Source: an uncultured Clostridia bacterium (GTDB lineage: Bacteria; Bacillota; Clostridia; Oscillospirales; Acutalibacteraceae). From it: 64,000 nucleotides of DNA. The notes under the pieces were generated by a model that had not been told where the DNA came from, ran no database searches, and was given only the letters and a program-made list of their open reading frames with translations. The first letter of the stretch is position 1; each line of letters begins with the position of its first letter. Location of the stretch: contig CAMCPL010000009.1 in assembly GCA_945876745.1 (NCBI GenBank), positions 16,839 through 80,838 of the forward strand. Direction: 5' to 3'. The position numbers and the translations under genes were made by a program. Below, piece by piece: positions 17,100 through 25,195 of the stretch.

Positions 17100-17111
17100 A
17101 ACACTTTCATT

Positions 17112-18461
17112 TTAGAACTGCAAATTCTTATTGCCCCAATCAGCGTTAAAAAACATAATGTAGTAGATTGGTATATAAGTTATTTTGCCGTTTTGTGTGA
17201 CATTTCTTTCGTTAGATACAACGAATGCTTTTTTGATATGATAATCTTCGTTTTGAACAAATGTGTTTAATGCGCTATGCACGGTATAGTCCTTACCGGA
17301 CTTTACTTCAATCGGTACAGCAGAAAGACTATCATAGTCATCAATAAGATAATCAACTTCACCCTTGCTGCGATTGTCATAATAAAATAGCTTATGACCG
17401 TGAGCGATTAATTCGCTCGCAACAGCTGTTTCATAAACAGATCCCAGATTGATACTTCTCTCATCATTCAGCACAGCTCGGATGTTATTTCCGTAAAGAA
17501 TGCCCGTAAGAATACCGACATCATTCAGATAAAGTTTAAGCAGATTCTTTCCGGTAGATTCGATCAGGGGGAATGTCGGATTAGAAATCGCCTGAACATT
17601 CAGTGCGATACCTGCGCTTATAAGATAATCGAATTCATCGGCATAATTATTGAACGTCTTACCCCTCTTGTTCTCAATGCTTTGTACAACAATTCTTTTT
17701 TTCTTATTCTCCATATTAGAGGGGATAAGGTCATAAATTCTACGAATCTTCAATTTCATTTCATCATCATATTTTGAAGCATCTGCAGCATAGTAATCGT
17801 GAATTTCATCTTGTATATCGCGGACTGCTTGAATGTTTTTTGTTTCAAGATAGGCGTTAACCGCATCGGGCAATCCGCCTACAAGCAAGAATTTGCGGAA
17901 TAAATCCAGCATTTTATTGTGCATGGACTCATCTAATGCTTCAAATCGTTCAAACTTTTTGCGCATTGAGGAAATCGCAAGTTCGTTCATTCCGTTAGCA
18001 TAAAGAAATTCCTCAAAATCCAGCGGGAACATTCTAACCTTTCGAATACTGCCCATTGGGATTGATGTGGTTTGCGATAGCGTAACACCTAAAAGCGATC
18101 CGCTTGCAATATAAGTGAACTTATTATCCTGCGACAAAAATTTGAGCAGAGTGAGTAAATGAGGATAGACTTGAATTTCATCAATAAAAATCAGAGTGTT
18201 TTCTTTATTCTTCATTTTATTTCCTGCAAGCATACTGACTTGCAGATAAAAATCTTCTACGGTTTTAGTATTTTCAAAAAGTCGGTCGCCCAAAGAATCG
18301 GCAATCATATTGATTTCTATATAGTTTTCAAAAAGTTTTTTACCTACATGGTTAATGATATAGGTTTTGCCAATCTGACGGGCGCCGTCGATTAAAAGAA
18401 TCTTTTTAGAATCAGATTTTAAATGCTCTTCAATGAGAGATTCTATCTTACGATATAGCAT
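17112..18461 (-). CDS. AAA ATPase with DUF4143 nuclease-like C-terminus
   Basis: This is about 449 residues. Walker A is GARQIGKT (about 26-33), Walker B IFIDEIQ (about 90), and IASGSLLG sensor-like at about 113. The C-terminal DUF4143 part has GEVDYLI...VPIEVKSG (about 362-384), the PD-(D/E)xK-like arrangement. Such ATPases are widespread, often in accessory DNA, and their role is not settled; abortive infection and toxin-like roles have been proposed. ATG at 18461 is set by GGAGG; the longer frame to 18521 covers the promoter. It stands alone, with its own promoter and repeat operators. Confidence 0.85.
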   Translation of the reverse strand: MLYRKIESLIEEHLKSDSKKILLIDGARQIGKTYIINHVGKKLFENYIEINMIADSLGDRLFENTKTVEDFYLQVSMLAGNKMKNKENTLIFIDEIQVYPHLLTLLKFLSQDNKFTYIASGSLLGVTLSQTTSIPMGSIRKVRMFPLDFEEFLYANGMNELAISSMRKKFERFEALDESMHNKMLDLFRKFLLVGGLPDAVNAYLETKNIQAVRDIQDEIHDYYAADASKYDDEMKLKIRRIYDLIPSNMENKKKRIVVQSIENKRGKTFNNYADEFDYLISAGIALNVQAISNPTFPLIESTGKNLLKLYLNDVGILTGILYGNNIRAVLNDERSINLGSVYETAVASELIAHGHKLFYYDNRSKGEVDYLIDDYDSLSAVPIEVKSGKDYTVHSALNTFVQNEDYHIKKAFVVSNERNVTQNGKITYIPIYYIMFFNADWGNKNLQF

Positions 18462-18492
18462 AAAAATTCCTCCGTCAAAACTTTTCAAATGT

Positions 18493-18554
18493 ATTATAGC
18501 ACAATAATATTGACATTTCAATATAAAACCGCAATATTATTTATGACATTTCAA
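18493..18554 (-). promoter_or_regulatory. Promoter and direct-repeat operator of the DUF4143 ATPase
   Basis: On the minus strand TTGAAA (18521-18516), 17 bases, TATAAT (18498-18493). Plus-strand TGACATTTCAA occurs twice, at 18511-18521 and 18544-18554, spaced 33 bases (about three helical turns). The first copy overlaps the -35, so a repressor bound there would block transcription. Confidence 0.65.
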
Positions 18555-18944
18555 AGTTAGAAGATGAAAATTTCAGCTAAAATGAGTAAATCTTATATTT
18601 TAGCCGGGGCTTTGTGTTATCAGTGTGTAAAACAAATTATCACTTTCAAGAAGAATTAACCAACACGATTTTGGGTGTTGTCCGGCTCAACCGGTGTTTT
18701 TCTTGCACTGCCAAACAGGTGATTTTGGAGTCAAAATAGGCGTAGTTCTATAAAAAAATCTAATAGACTTTTCCAAAAATCCATTAGAACTCGGCGAAAT
18801 CGGAGAAGACTTTTAGACCCTGATTTTCACTGCTTTTTTGGATATAAAAACCGAAAGAACCCTTAAAACATCGGTGCTTTCGGGGTTCTCTTTATCTCCT
18901 TTATCTTCCGTTAAATTCCGCTAAGTTCGTTTTTTGACACTTGA
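18555..18944. other. Non-coding right end of the element
   Basis: No gene is seen. It holds CAACAC...GTGTTG near 18660, AGTTCTA...TAGAACT (about 18738-18790), two AGACTTTT words (about 18768 and 18808) and a CCGAAAG...CTTTCGG stem (about 18851-18877). Spaced short repeats next to an att site may be integrase arm sites. Confidence 0.35.
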
Positions 18945-19000
18945 CTCGAAATCAGTTAGGGAGCAATCCCCCGCGAGTTCGAATCTCGCCGTCTCCGCCA
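18942..19000 (+). repeat. tRNA-Ser(CGA) 3' half: attachment site at the element boundary
   Basis: The sequence reads as the 3' part of a serine tRNA: anticodon loop CTCGAAA (anticodon CGA) with a partly degraded stem, variable arm (GGG...CCC), T arm GCGAG-TTCGAAT-CTCGC (18973-18989), acceptor 3' strand CGTCTCC, discriminator G and encoded CCA (18998-19000). The matching 5' half, which should begin GGAGACG, is absent upstream. The original terminator follows immediately. This is what remains at the distal end when an element integrates into the 3' part of a tRNA gene; the complete tRNA should lie at the other end, left of the window. Confidence 0.8.
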
Positions 19001-19039
19001 AAAAAGCCTACAAACGAAATCGTTTGCAGGCTTTTTCTT
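19001..19039. terminator. Bidirectional terminator after the tRNA remnant
   Basis: AAAAAGCCTACAAACG and CGTTTGCAGGCTTTTT form a 16-bp stem with one mismatch. It served the tRNA gene on the plus strand and the GPH transporter gene on the minus strand. Confidence 0.85.
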
Positions 19040-19042
19040 ATA

Positions 19043-20536
19043 TTATTTTTCCGAATTTTGCTTTACATAAGGCGATTTGCCGGATTCGGGTAATGAGTTA
19101 CGGCGAGCATTGAGGTCGCTTTCGACAAGCGCTCTTTTTTCCTTTGTGTAATCAACAAACAAAAGCGGAATTATGAACAGTACGCTCGCTATTGCAGGGG
19201 TCAGAACAACAAGCGGCCATATCCAGCTGTCAAAGGCGGCGGTTTGAGTTCCGATATAAACCTCGGCGTTATCTATTGCTCTATATCCCAAAAGATGCAA
19301 CGCAAGGGTTGCCAGTCCGGAGGTTATTCCGCTTGAAATTTTAGTAAACGAGGTTTGCATAGAAAAGGTAATACCCTCGGTTCTCTTGCCTGTTTTCCAC
19401 TCCATATAGTCGATACTGTCGCAGAAAATTGAGGTCTGTGCGATTGACGACGCACCTGACGGAATACTGCCTATACCAATAATGATCATAGACAGCCAAA
19501 GCTTTTTGCCCTCAAAGCCTACGAAAAATGCTACAGTTCTTGCAACAATGTTGAATATTTGAATGAAAATAAGCACATTTCGGTAGCCGCCGAGCCATCT
19601 TTTCATTTGGTCGGCAAAAAGCATACCGATAAAGCTCGGAAGTCCCGTAACAATAAAATAGATAGTAGTAAGACCAAGTGCGCCAATAAGACCGTTGCCC
19701 AAAAAATCACCGGGTATTTCGTACTTAAAGAAATATGTAACAAGTGAAATGCCGAATCCCAGTGAGCCGAACAGATTAGAGAGCGTAACAAGCAAAAGCA
19801 TTTTATTCTTAAACAAAAGCAAAAAGCTTTCACGCAGAGTTTCCTGCTGTTCCTCTTTCACAACGGTAATTCTTTCTTTTACGTAGCTGCAACGATAGCT
19901 GAGCATTGCGCCGCCCAAGCCGAAAATAACGGCAAAAACGAGAGTTACGAGTGCCATACTCATACCGAAGGAATTTGCAATCATTTCAAGCGCCATAGGA
20001 ATAACGGTACTGAATGCGCCGTAAACAATGCTTCCGATAGTTCTTGACCATTGAACAAATCTGTCTCTTTCTGACGAATTGGGAGAAACGGTTGCGGTAA
20101 TTCCCCACACGCTGACATCCTGAACGGTATATGCCAAATCCCAGCAAATATACATAATGATGAAATACGACACTCTCAGCCAAAGTAAATTATCATCGGT
20201 ACTGAACACGAGGAAAAGAAAGACTGTGAACACGCCGACAGGAAGCGGAGTATATTTCAAAAACGGTCGCAGCTTTTCGCCGTTTGCAAATGTATGACGG
20301 TCGATAAACGAGCCGACAATCGGGTCATTTATTCCGTCCCACACCTTCATAACAATAAGCAAAACCGAAACAGTGAGTGCAGGAAACAGAGCAATATCCG
20401 TCATAAAATACGTAAAAAACGAGCCGCCTATGAGCGAATAAACAAGATTTTGACCCGCAAGACCCGAAAGAAAGTTTACTAATTCCTTTTTCTCAACATA
20501 TTTCTTTTGAGAATTATCAATCAAATTTTCAGCCAT
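19043..20536 (-). CDS. GPH-family sugar:cation symporter (MFS_2)
   Basis: This 497-residue membrane protein has about 12 hydrophobic segments. VMKVWDGINDPIVGSFIDRH near residue 65 is the signature of glycoside-pentoside-hexuronide symporters, and the second-half GIGSIPSGASSIAQTS region also fits. These import sugars or glycosides with sodium or protons. The substrate cannot be told from sequence. It stands alone right beside the element boundary. Confidence 0.85.
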   Translation of the reverse strand: MAENLIDNSQKKYVEKKELVNFLSGLAGQNLVYSLIGGSFFTYFMTDIALFPALTVSVLLIVMKVWDGINDPIVGSFIDRHTFANGEKLRPFLKYTPLPVGVFTVFLFLVFSTDDNLLWLRVSYFIIMYICWDLAYTVQDVSVWGITATVSPNSSERDRFVQWSRTIGSIVYGAFSTVIPMALEMIANSFGMSMALVTLVFAVIFGLGGAMLSYRCSYVKERITVVKEEQQETLRESFLLLFKNKMLLLVTLSNLFGSLGFGISLVTYFFKYEIPGDFLGNGLIGALGLTTIYFIVTGLPSFIGMLFADQMKRWLGGYRNVLIFIQIFNIVARTVAFFVGFEGKKLWLSMIIIGIGSIPSGASSIAQTSIFCDSIDYMEWKTGKRTEGITFSMQTSFTKISSGITSGLATLALHLLGYRAIDNAEVYIGTQTAAFDSWIWPLVVLTPAIASVLFIIPLLFVDYTKEKRALVESDLNARRNSLPESGKSPYVKQNSEK

Positions 20537-20557
20537 AACAGCACCACCTTTTAGTAA

Positions 20558-20585
20558 ATTATATCATATTATCAGGAAATATCAA
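20558..20585 (-). promoter_or_regulatory. Promoter of the GPH transporter gene
   Basis: TTGATA (20585-20580), 16 bases, TATAAT (20563-20558) on the minus strand. Confidence 0.65.
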
Positions 20586-20628
20586 ATACTTTTTTGGTGA
20601 AAAACAACAATTAGCCATTATAAAAAAA

Positions 20629-20661
20629 CACTCTCTGTGCCGTTGAGCGCAGAGAGCGTTT
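20629..20661 (-). terminator. Terminator of pheST
   Basis: CGCTCTCTGCGC-loop-GCACAGAGAGTG followed by TTTTTTT on the minus strand, eight bases past the pheT stop. Confidence 0.8.
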
Positions 20662-20668
20662 AGAAATA

Positions 20669-23035
20669 TCAACCTTTTAGAGAAATATTCTTTTCCTTAA
20701 GGGCGTTTATTATTTTATCGGTAACCTCCTGAACTTCCTCACGGGTGAGAGTTTTTTCAGGATGCGCAAAGGTCAGACGGGTGGTTATTGATTTTGTTCC
20801 GTCTGCTTCGTCATCATAGATATCGGTTACCTCAATTTTCTTTATGAGCGAACTGTTCACAAGTTTGACTGCCTCGGCAATAGGAGCAAACCTTTGAGAT
20901 ACGAACGAAAGGTCAATTTCCATTTCGGGGAACTTCGACGGTTCCTCATAAGAGATCGAAGCGTTCTCTATTTTCGCAAACTTTCCAACATCAATTTGAG
21001 CAAAAACGATAGCAGCCTTTTTGTCTATCTTCTTCGATACGGCAGGATGAGCAATACCGATTTCACCGATTTCAACACCGTCGCAGAAAATTTTGTTAAG
21101 ATTTCTCGGATGCTGGTAATCCTTTGTTGCCTGCTTCGCTTCAAAAGTCAAAGGCTTATGCTTAATATCGTCGGACATTGTTGCAAGAATATCACGCAAA
21201 TGATAATAAAGAGAAGCAACGTTTTGAGTCTTGCTGAACAATGTTACGGCAAGCATCTTGTTTTCTACGCAAAGATTGTTTTCATCAACTGCGCTTACAA
21301 CTCTGCCAATCTCGAAAATACCGAAGTTCGGTGAGAACGAGGTATTACTCTTTATTTGACATAGCTGGGTCGGAATAATCGAATCACGTATAGTTTCGAT
21401 ATTCGGATTCGTTGCACCCTCAAGTTTAATTACGCCGCTCGGCTCAAGTCCGATTGCTTTAAGCTCGTCGTAATAGCTCCAAACGTAGGAATGAAGCTCG
21501 TGAAGTGAAAAGCTCTTGACAAGCAAGTCCTTAATTCTGTCCTCAACCGTCTTTTCAATATCGGGCTTTACAGGATAAAGCGGAGCGTTTGCGGTATTAA
21601 TCTCAAAATTATCATAGCCGTAAATACGTGTGATTTCTTCGATAATATCAGCCTTAATGGTAACGTCCTTCGTTGCTCTCCAAGATGGAACAACAACGCT
21701 GAAATCATCGTTACTTTCGCTTGCTTCAAAGCCGAGAGAAGCAAGGGTTTTAAGAATTGTTTCATTAGGAATGTTAATACCCGTATACTTATCAACAAAA
21801 GCCTTATCAAATTCGAGCTCAATCTTAGGATAGTGATAAGCGTAGTCGTCGGTAAGTGATGAAACGACCTTAACCTCGCTGTCGGAGTCCTGAAGCAATT
21901 TTACAAATCTTGCGATTGCAACGGTTGTCATTTCAGGGTCAAGGCTCTTTTCGTATCTCATAGAAGCATCTGTTCTGTGGGAAAGGCGAACGGTTGATTT
22001 ACGGATTGAAGCGGCGTCAAAGGTAGCAGATTCAAGAGTAAGAGTTGTAGTATCGTCAACGATTTCGCTGTCAAGACCGCCCATAATACCTGCGATGGCA
22101 ACAGGAGTATTATCCGAGCAAATCATAAGTGTGTTTTCGTCGATATTACGCTCGACACCGTCAAGAGTTTGGAATGTAAACGGCTCATCAAAGCGCTTAA
22201 TTCTAATCTTTTCTACCTTACGGCTATCGAACGCATGCATAGGCTGTCCCATTTCAAGCATAAGATAGTTAGTTAGATCGGCAAGGAAATTGATTGCTCT
22301 CATACCGCAGTAATAAAGGCGAATACGCATATTAACAGGCGACACGCTTCTGTTTACATTTTCAATCTGCATACAGGAATATCTCTGACATAGAGGATCT
22401 TCGATTTTCATATCAACCTTTGGCAGATTGTCGTATTTTGCAGTATCAATGACATCAAGCGGCTTCAATTCTCTGCCTGCAAGGGCTGCAAATTCACGGG
22501 CAATTCCGTAATGTCCCCATAAATCAGGGCGGTTTGTAAGCGACTTATTATCAACCTCAAAAATAATATCGTCGATAGCGTAAACATCTTTAAGGTCGGT
22601 ACCGTTTGGAATATCGTCGGTAATCTCCATAATACCGCTGTTATCGTCGGAAATACCGATTTCCTTTTCACTGCAGCACATACCGCAGGAGGTATAGCCA
22701 GCAAGTTTACGGGGTGCAATCTCAATTTCTCCGAGCTTTGCGCCGACCTTTGCGAACGCCGTTTTCATACCGACTCTTACATTCGGTGCGCCGCAAACAA
22801 CGTCTGTCAGCTCGCTCTCGCCTGCGTCAACCTTCAAAAGGTGGAGCTTCTTTGAATCGGGATGAGGCTCAACAGATTTAATTTCGGCAACAACAACGCC
22901 CGATAAATCTTCACCCTTGAAAAATATTTCATTCTCAACCTCGGCGGTTGAAAGAGAAAACTGATTAATCAATTTCAGCTTATCAAGTCCGGACAAATCA
23001 ACGAAGTCCGAAATCCAATTCATAGATAAAAACAT
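20669..23035 (-). CDS. pheT: Phenylalanyl-tRNA synthetase beta subunit
   Basis: This is 788 residues, the normal length. It starts MFLSMNWISDFVDL, with the tRNA-binding OB-fold (about 40-150), the TSCGMCCSEKEIG segment, B3/B4 editing domain (about 215-390), B5 (about 400-475) and a C-terminal anticodon-binding FDX-ACB domain (about 695-788, beginning near KFPEMEIDLSFV). It pairs with PheS in the alpha2-beta2 enzyme that charges tRNA-Phe. Its start is 18 bases after pheS, in one T-box-controlled transcript. Confidence 0.97.
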   Translation of the reverse strand: MFLSMNWISDFVDLSGLDKLKLINQFSLSTAEVENEIFFKGEDLSGVVVAEIKSVEPHPDSKKLHLLKVDAGESELTDVVCGAPNVRVGMKTAFAKVGAKLGEIEIAPRKLAGYTSCGMCCSEKEIGISDDNSGIMEITDDIPNGTDLKDVYAIDDIIFEVDNKSLTNRPDLWGHYGIAREFAALAGRELKPLDVIDTAKYDNLPKVDMKIEDPLCQRYSCMQIENVNRSVSPVNMRIRLYYCGMRAINFLADLTNYLMLEMGQPMHAFDSRKVEKIRIKRFDEPFTFQTLDGVERNIDENTLMICSDNTPVAIAGIMGGLDSEIVDDTTTLTLESATFDAASIRKSTVRLSHRTDASMRYEKSLDPEMTTVAIARFVKLLQDSDSEVKVVSSLTDDYAYHYPKIELEFDKAFVDKYTGINIPNETILKTLASLGFEASESNDDFSVVVPSWRATKDVTIKADIIEEITRIYGYDNFEINTANAPLYPVKPDIEKTVEDRIKDLLVKSFSLHELHSYVWSYYDELKAIGLEPSGVIKLEGATNPNIETIRDSIIPTQLCQIKSNTSFSPNFGIFEIGRVVSAVDENNLCVENKMLAVTLFSKTQNVASLYYHLRDILATMSDDIKHKPLTFEAKQATKDYQHPRNLNKIFCDGVEIGEIGIAHPAVSKKIDKKAAIVFAQIDVGKFAKIENASISYEEPSKFPEMEIDLSFVSQRFAPIAEAVKLVNSSLIKKIEVTDIYDDEADGTKSITTRLTFAHPEKTLTREEVQEVTDKIINALKEKNISLKG

Positions 23036-23052
23036 AATGTCACTCCCCTTTC

Positions 23053-24105
23053 TTATTCATCATCGGTGAACTGGCTCATAGCCTTTAGGCTGCCGCCATT
23101 CAAATCACGAATATCCTTAATACCGTATTTCATCATAACAAGTCTTGTAAGACCCAAGCCAAAGGCAAAGCCTGTGTATTCTTCGGGGTCAACACCGCCC
23201 ATACGAAGCACCTCAGGGTGAATCATACCGCAGGGGCAAAGCTCAAGCCAACCGCTGTGCTTACAGCTCGGACAGCCCTCGCCGCCGCAAATAAGACAGC
23301 TTATATCAAGCTCGAAGCCCGGTTCAACGAACGGGAAGAATCCCGGACGAAGTCTAACCTTAATATCCTTTTCAAATACCTGTGAAAGCATTGTCTTCAT
23401 AAAGTAAATAAGGTTTGAAATAGAAATATCCTTGCCGACCATCATACCCTCCATTTGGAAGAAAGTATTTTCGTGACAGGCGTCGGTTGCTTCATTTCTG
23501 AAGCATCTACCGGGGAAAATTGCTTTAATAGGTGTGCCGTTTTCAATCAGCGCGTCCTTGTATTTACGCAAAATTGCGTTTTGAGCCGCCGAGGTTTGCG
23601 ACTTCAAAAGCTGACCGTTCGTGAGATAATAGGTATCCTGCATATCACGTGCAGGGTGGTCCTTCGGTACATTAACAGCCTCGAAGCACTCATAGTCGGT
23701 TACAACCTCCGGATAGTCCTCAACAGTAAAGCCCATTGACTTGAATATCTGCTCACATCTGCGCTGAACAAGAGTTACAGGGTGATACGAACCTTGGCTG
23801 AGCTTTGCGGGAACAGACAGGTCAAGCTCAGGCATAAGCTCAATTTCCTTTTGAATTTCCTTTTGCTTCATTTCCGAGGTTTTCTCGGTTATTCTTTGAG
23901 CAACGGCTGATTTAAGCTCATTCACTCTCTGACCGAATTCCTTCTTTTCCTCTGCCGTAAGGCTTTTCATCATTTTCATAAGGTCGGTTACGCTTCCCTT
24001 TTTTCCGAGATACGCAACACGAATTTCCTCAAGCTGTGCAAGGTCGGCAATTGAGCCGAGCTCCTGCTCGAACTTATCCTTAAGCTCTTTAATCTTTTGT
24101 TCCAT
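23053..24105 (-). CDS. pheS: Phenylalanyl-tRNA synthetase alpha subunit
   Basis: This is 350 residues starting MEQKIKELKDKFEQ; GGAGGG precedes this ATG, while the longer frame to 24180 runs into the T-box. Class II motif 2 is visible (GRCFRNEATDACHENTFFQ) and motif 3 (GFAFGLGLTRLVMMKYGI). The Cys cluster ISCLICGGEGCPSCKHSG is a normal feature of Firmicutes PheS. The N-terminal coiled coil (1-85) contacts tRNA. It forms the catalytic subunit of the synthetase. Confidence 0.97.
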   Translation of the reverse strand: MEQKIKELKDKFEQELGSIADLAQLEEIRVAYLGKKGSVTDLMKMMKSLTAEEKKEFGQRVNELKSAVAQRITEKTSEMKQKEIQKEIELMPELDLSVPAKLSQGSYHPVTLVQRRCEQIFKSMGFTVEDYPEVVTDYECFEAVNVPKDHPARDMQDTYYLTNGQLLKSQTSAAQNAILRKYKDALIENGTPIKAIFPGRCFRNEATDACHENTFFQMEGMMVGKDISISNLIYFMKTMLSQVFEKDIKVRLRPGFFPFVEPGFELDISCLICGGEGCPSCKHSGWLELCPCGMIHPEVLRMGGVDPEEYTGFAFGLGLTRLVMMKYGIKDIRDLNGGSLKAMSQFTDDE

Positions 24106-24360
24106 AATTCCCTCCGTAAAAAAATAAAAACGCCTCAAATAATTGAGACGAAAAATTCCGCGGTACCACTCAAATTGCACATAAAAAAGTGTGCCTCTCT
24201 GCCCTTTAACGCAGGGTTACGCTCTGCTTAGTTTCTCGCAGAGAGCTCGCAGGCTGAAATTCAACATACGCAGAATGTGTATTTTCACCGACCATACACT
24301 CTCTTCAATTCCAATCGCACGTCTACTTACACCTGTTCATTGCCGATACATTTACAATAA
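24106..24360 (-). promoter_or_regulatory. T-box leader (Phe) of pheST
   Basis: On the minus strand: Stem I elements (AGTAGACG, AGAGAG, GGTCGGTGAAAA), a specifier-loop context GAATTTCAG with TTC, the phenylalanine codon, at 24258-24256, the T-box core TGAGTGGTACCGCGG at about 24176-24162, and a terminator (GTCTCAATTATTTGAGGC then TTTTTA) at about 24128-24152. Uncharged tRNA-Phe should stabilise the antiterminator and switch on pheST. Confidence 0.93.
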
Positions 24361-24389
24361 ATTATACCCTTTTGCTTCAAACAAGTCAA
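24361..24389 (-). promoter_or_regulatory. Promoter of the pheST T-box transcript
   Basis: TTGACT (24389-24384), exactly 17 bases, TATAAT (24366-24361), minus strand. Confidence 0.8.
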
Positions 24390-24426
24390 GTTTTTTCCGC
24401 CATTTATGTAAAAAATAAAAAAAGTA

Positions 24427-24455
24427 TTGAAATTAATATAAAATATGTTTATAAT
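24427..24455 (+). promoter_or_regulatory. Promoter of ireB
   Basis: TTGAAA (24427-24432), 17 bases, TATAAT (24450-24455). Confidence 0.7.
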
Positions 24456-24515
24456 ATAACTTGATTTGACATACATTTATTATGTATATGACCGAATTAT
24501 ATGGAGGTGTGTTAA

Positions 24516-24758
24516 TTGAAGGACAAGACTATGACATTCAGGATAGCCAACGAAAACGAGGATATCATGAGAGATACATTGACTGCCGTATATGACGCTT
24601 TGAAGGAAAAGGGCTACAACCCAATTAACCAAATTGTCGGTTATATTCTTTCGGAGGACCCCACATATATTACCACCCACAACAACGCAAGAAGCCTGAT
24701 TAGAAAAATCGACCGTGATGAGCTGCTTGCTGAAATGGTAAGGTCATACTTGGGATAA
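24516..24758 (+). CDS. ireB: IreB family regulatory phosphoprotein (DUF965)
   Basis: This is 80 residues, the usual family length. The conserved core [18 protein letters not shown] and [22 protein letters not shown] match IreB/YrzL proteins. In Enterococcus IreB is a substrate of the Ser/Thr kinase IreK and affects cephalosporin tolerance. The start is TTG at 24516 (GGAGG eight bases upstream), supported by family N-termini with the DKTM pattern. In many Firmicutes ireB precedes ruvX; here a short unknown gene follows instead. Confidence 0.9.
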   Translation: MKDKTMTFRIANENEDIMRDTLTAVYDALKEKGYNPINQIVGYILSEDPTYITTHNNARSLIRKIDRDELLAEMVRSYLG

Positions 24759-24806
24759 CCGATAATTCCTAAAAGTCAAAATAAGAATTGAAAAGGAGGG
24801 TTACCT

Positions 24807-25097
24807 TTGGCAGAAGAAAAATTTCTCGAATACAAAGGAAGACCTTTGGTTAGGGCAGGAAAGCAAATCTACTACGGCAGCTTAAACGACCCGTATGTAG
24901 TTTATCTCACGATAAAAAACAGCAATGAATTAAAGGATATTACTCTTGCGCAAGAGGTTACAATTCAGCTGCTGTCAACCGACGACACTCTGCCGCCGAA
25001 GGACAGAATTATCAAAAAGAGCGAAAAAAACGGTCTGTTCGTTGCACTCGATTTAGGAGCTACTTGGCTTGAACGCCAGCTCAAAAAAGAAGCATAA
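24807..25097 (+). CDS. Conserved hypothetical, 96 residues
   Basis: I do not recognise this protein. It is soluble, beta-rich in the middle (GKQIYYGSLNDPYVVYLTIK, VTIQLLSTD), with LPPKDRIIKKSEKNGLF and a helical C-terminus. TTG start at 24807 behind AAAGGAGGG. It follows ireB by 48 bases on the same strand and is probably co-transcribed with it; a terminator comes after. Confidence 0.7.
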   Translation: MAEEKFLEYKGRPLVRAGKQIYYGSLNDPYVVYLTIKNSNELKDITLAQEVTIQLLSTDDTLPPKDRIIKKSEKNGLFVALDLGATWLERQLKKEA

Positions 25098-25105
25098 ATC
25101 AATTT

Positions 25106-25136
25106 AGGGGCTGTATTTTTCACAGCCCCTTTAATA
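25106..25136 (+). terminator. Terminator of the ireB transcript
   Basis: AGGGGCTGT-ATTTTTC-ACAGCCCCT hairpin followed by TTTAAT. Confidence 0.75.
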
Positions 25137-25195
25137 TTGTTTATTCAAATGCAATACGGGATTATAGATTAGAAAAATAGTTCGGAGGCAAATTT

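Noticed and set aside
17112..18461. A toxin-antitoxin pair around the DUF4143 ATPase
   Set aside because: No small partner gene with a ribosome site overlaps or adjoins it in a coupled way; the 57-residue frame nearby lacks a ribosome site.
18942..19000. An intact tRNA-Ser gene
   Set aside because: The upstream sequence lacks the acceptor 5' strand, D arm and a proper anticodon stem, so only the 3' half is present.
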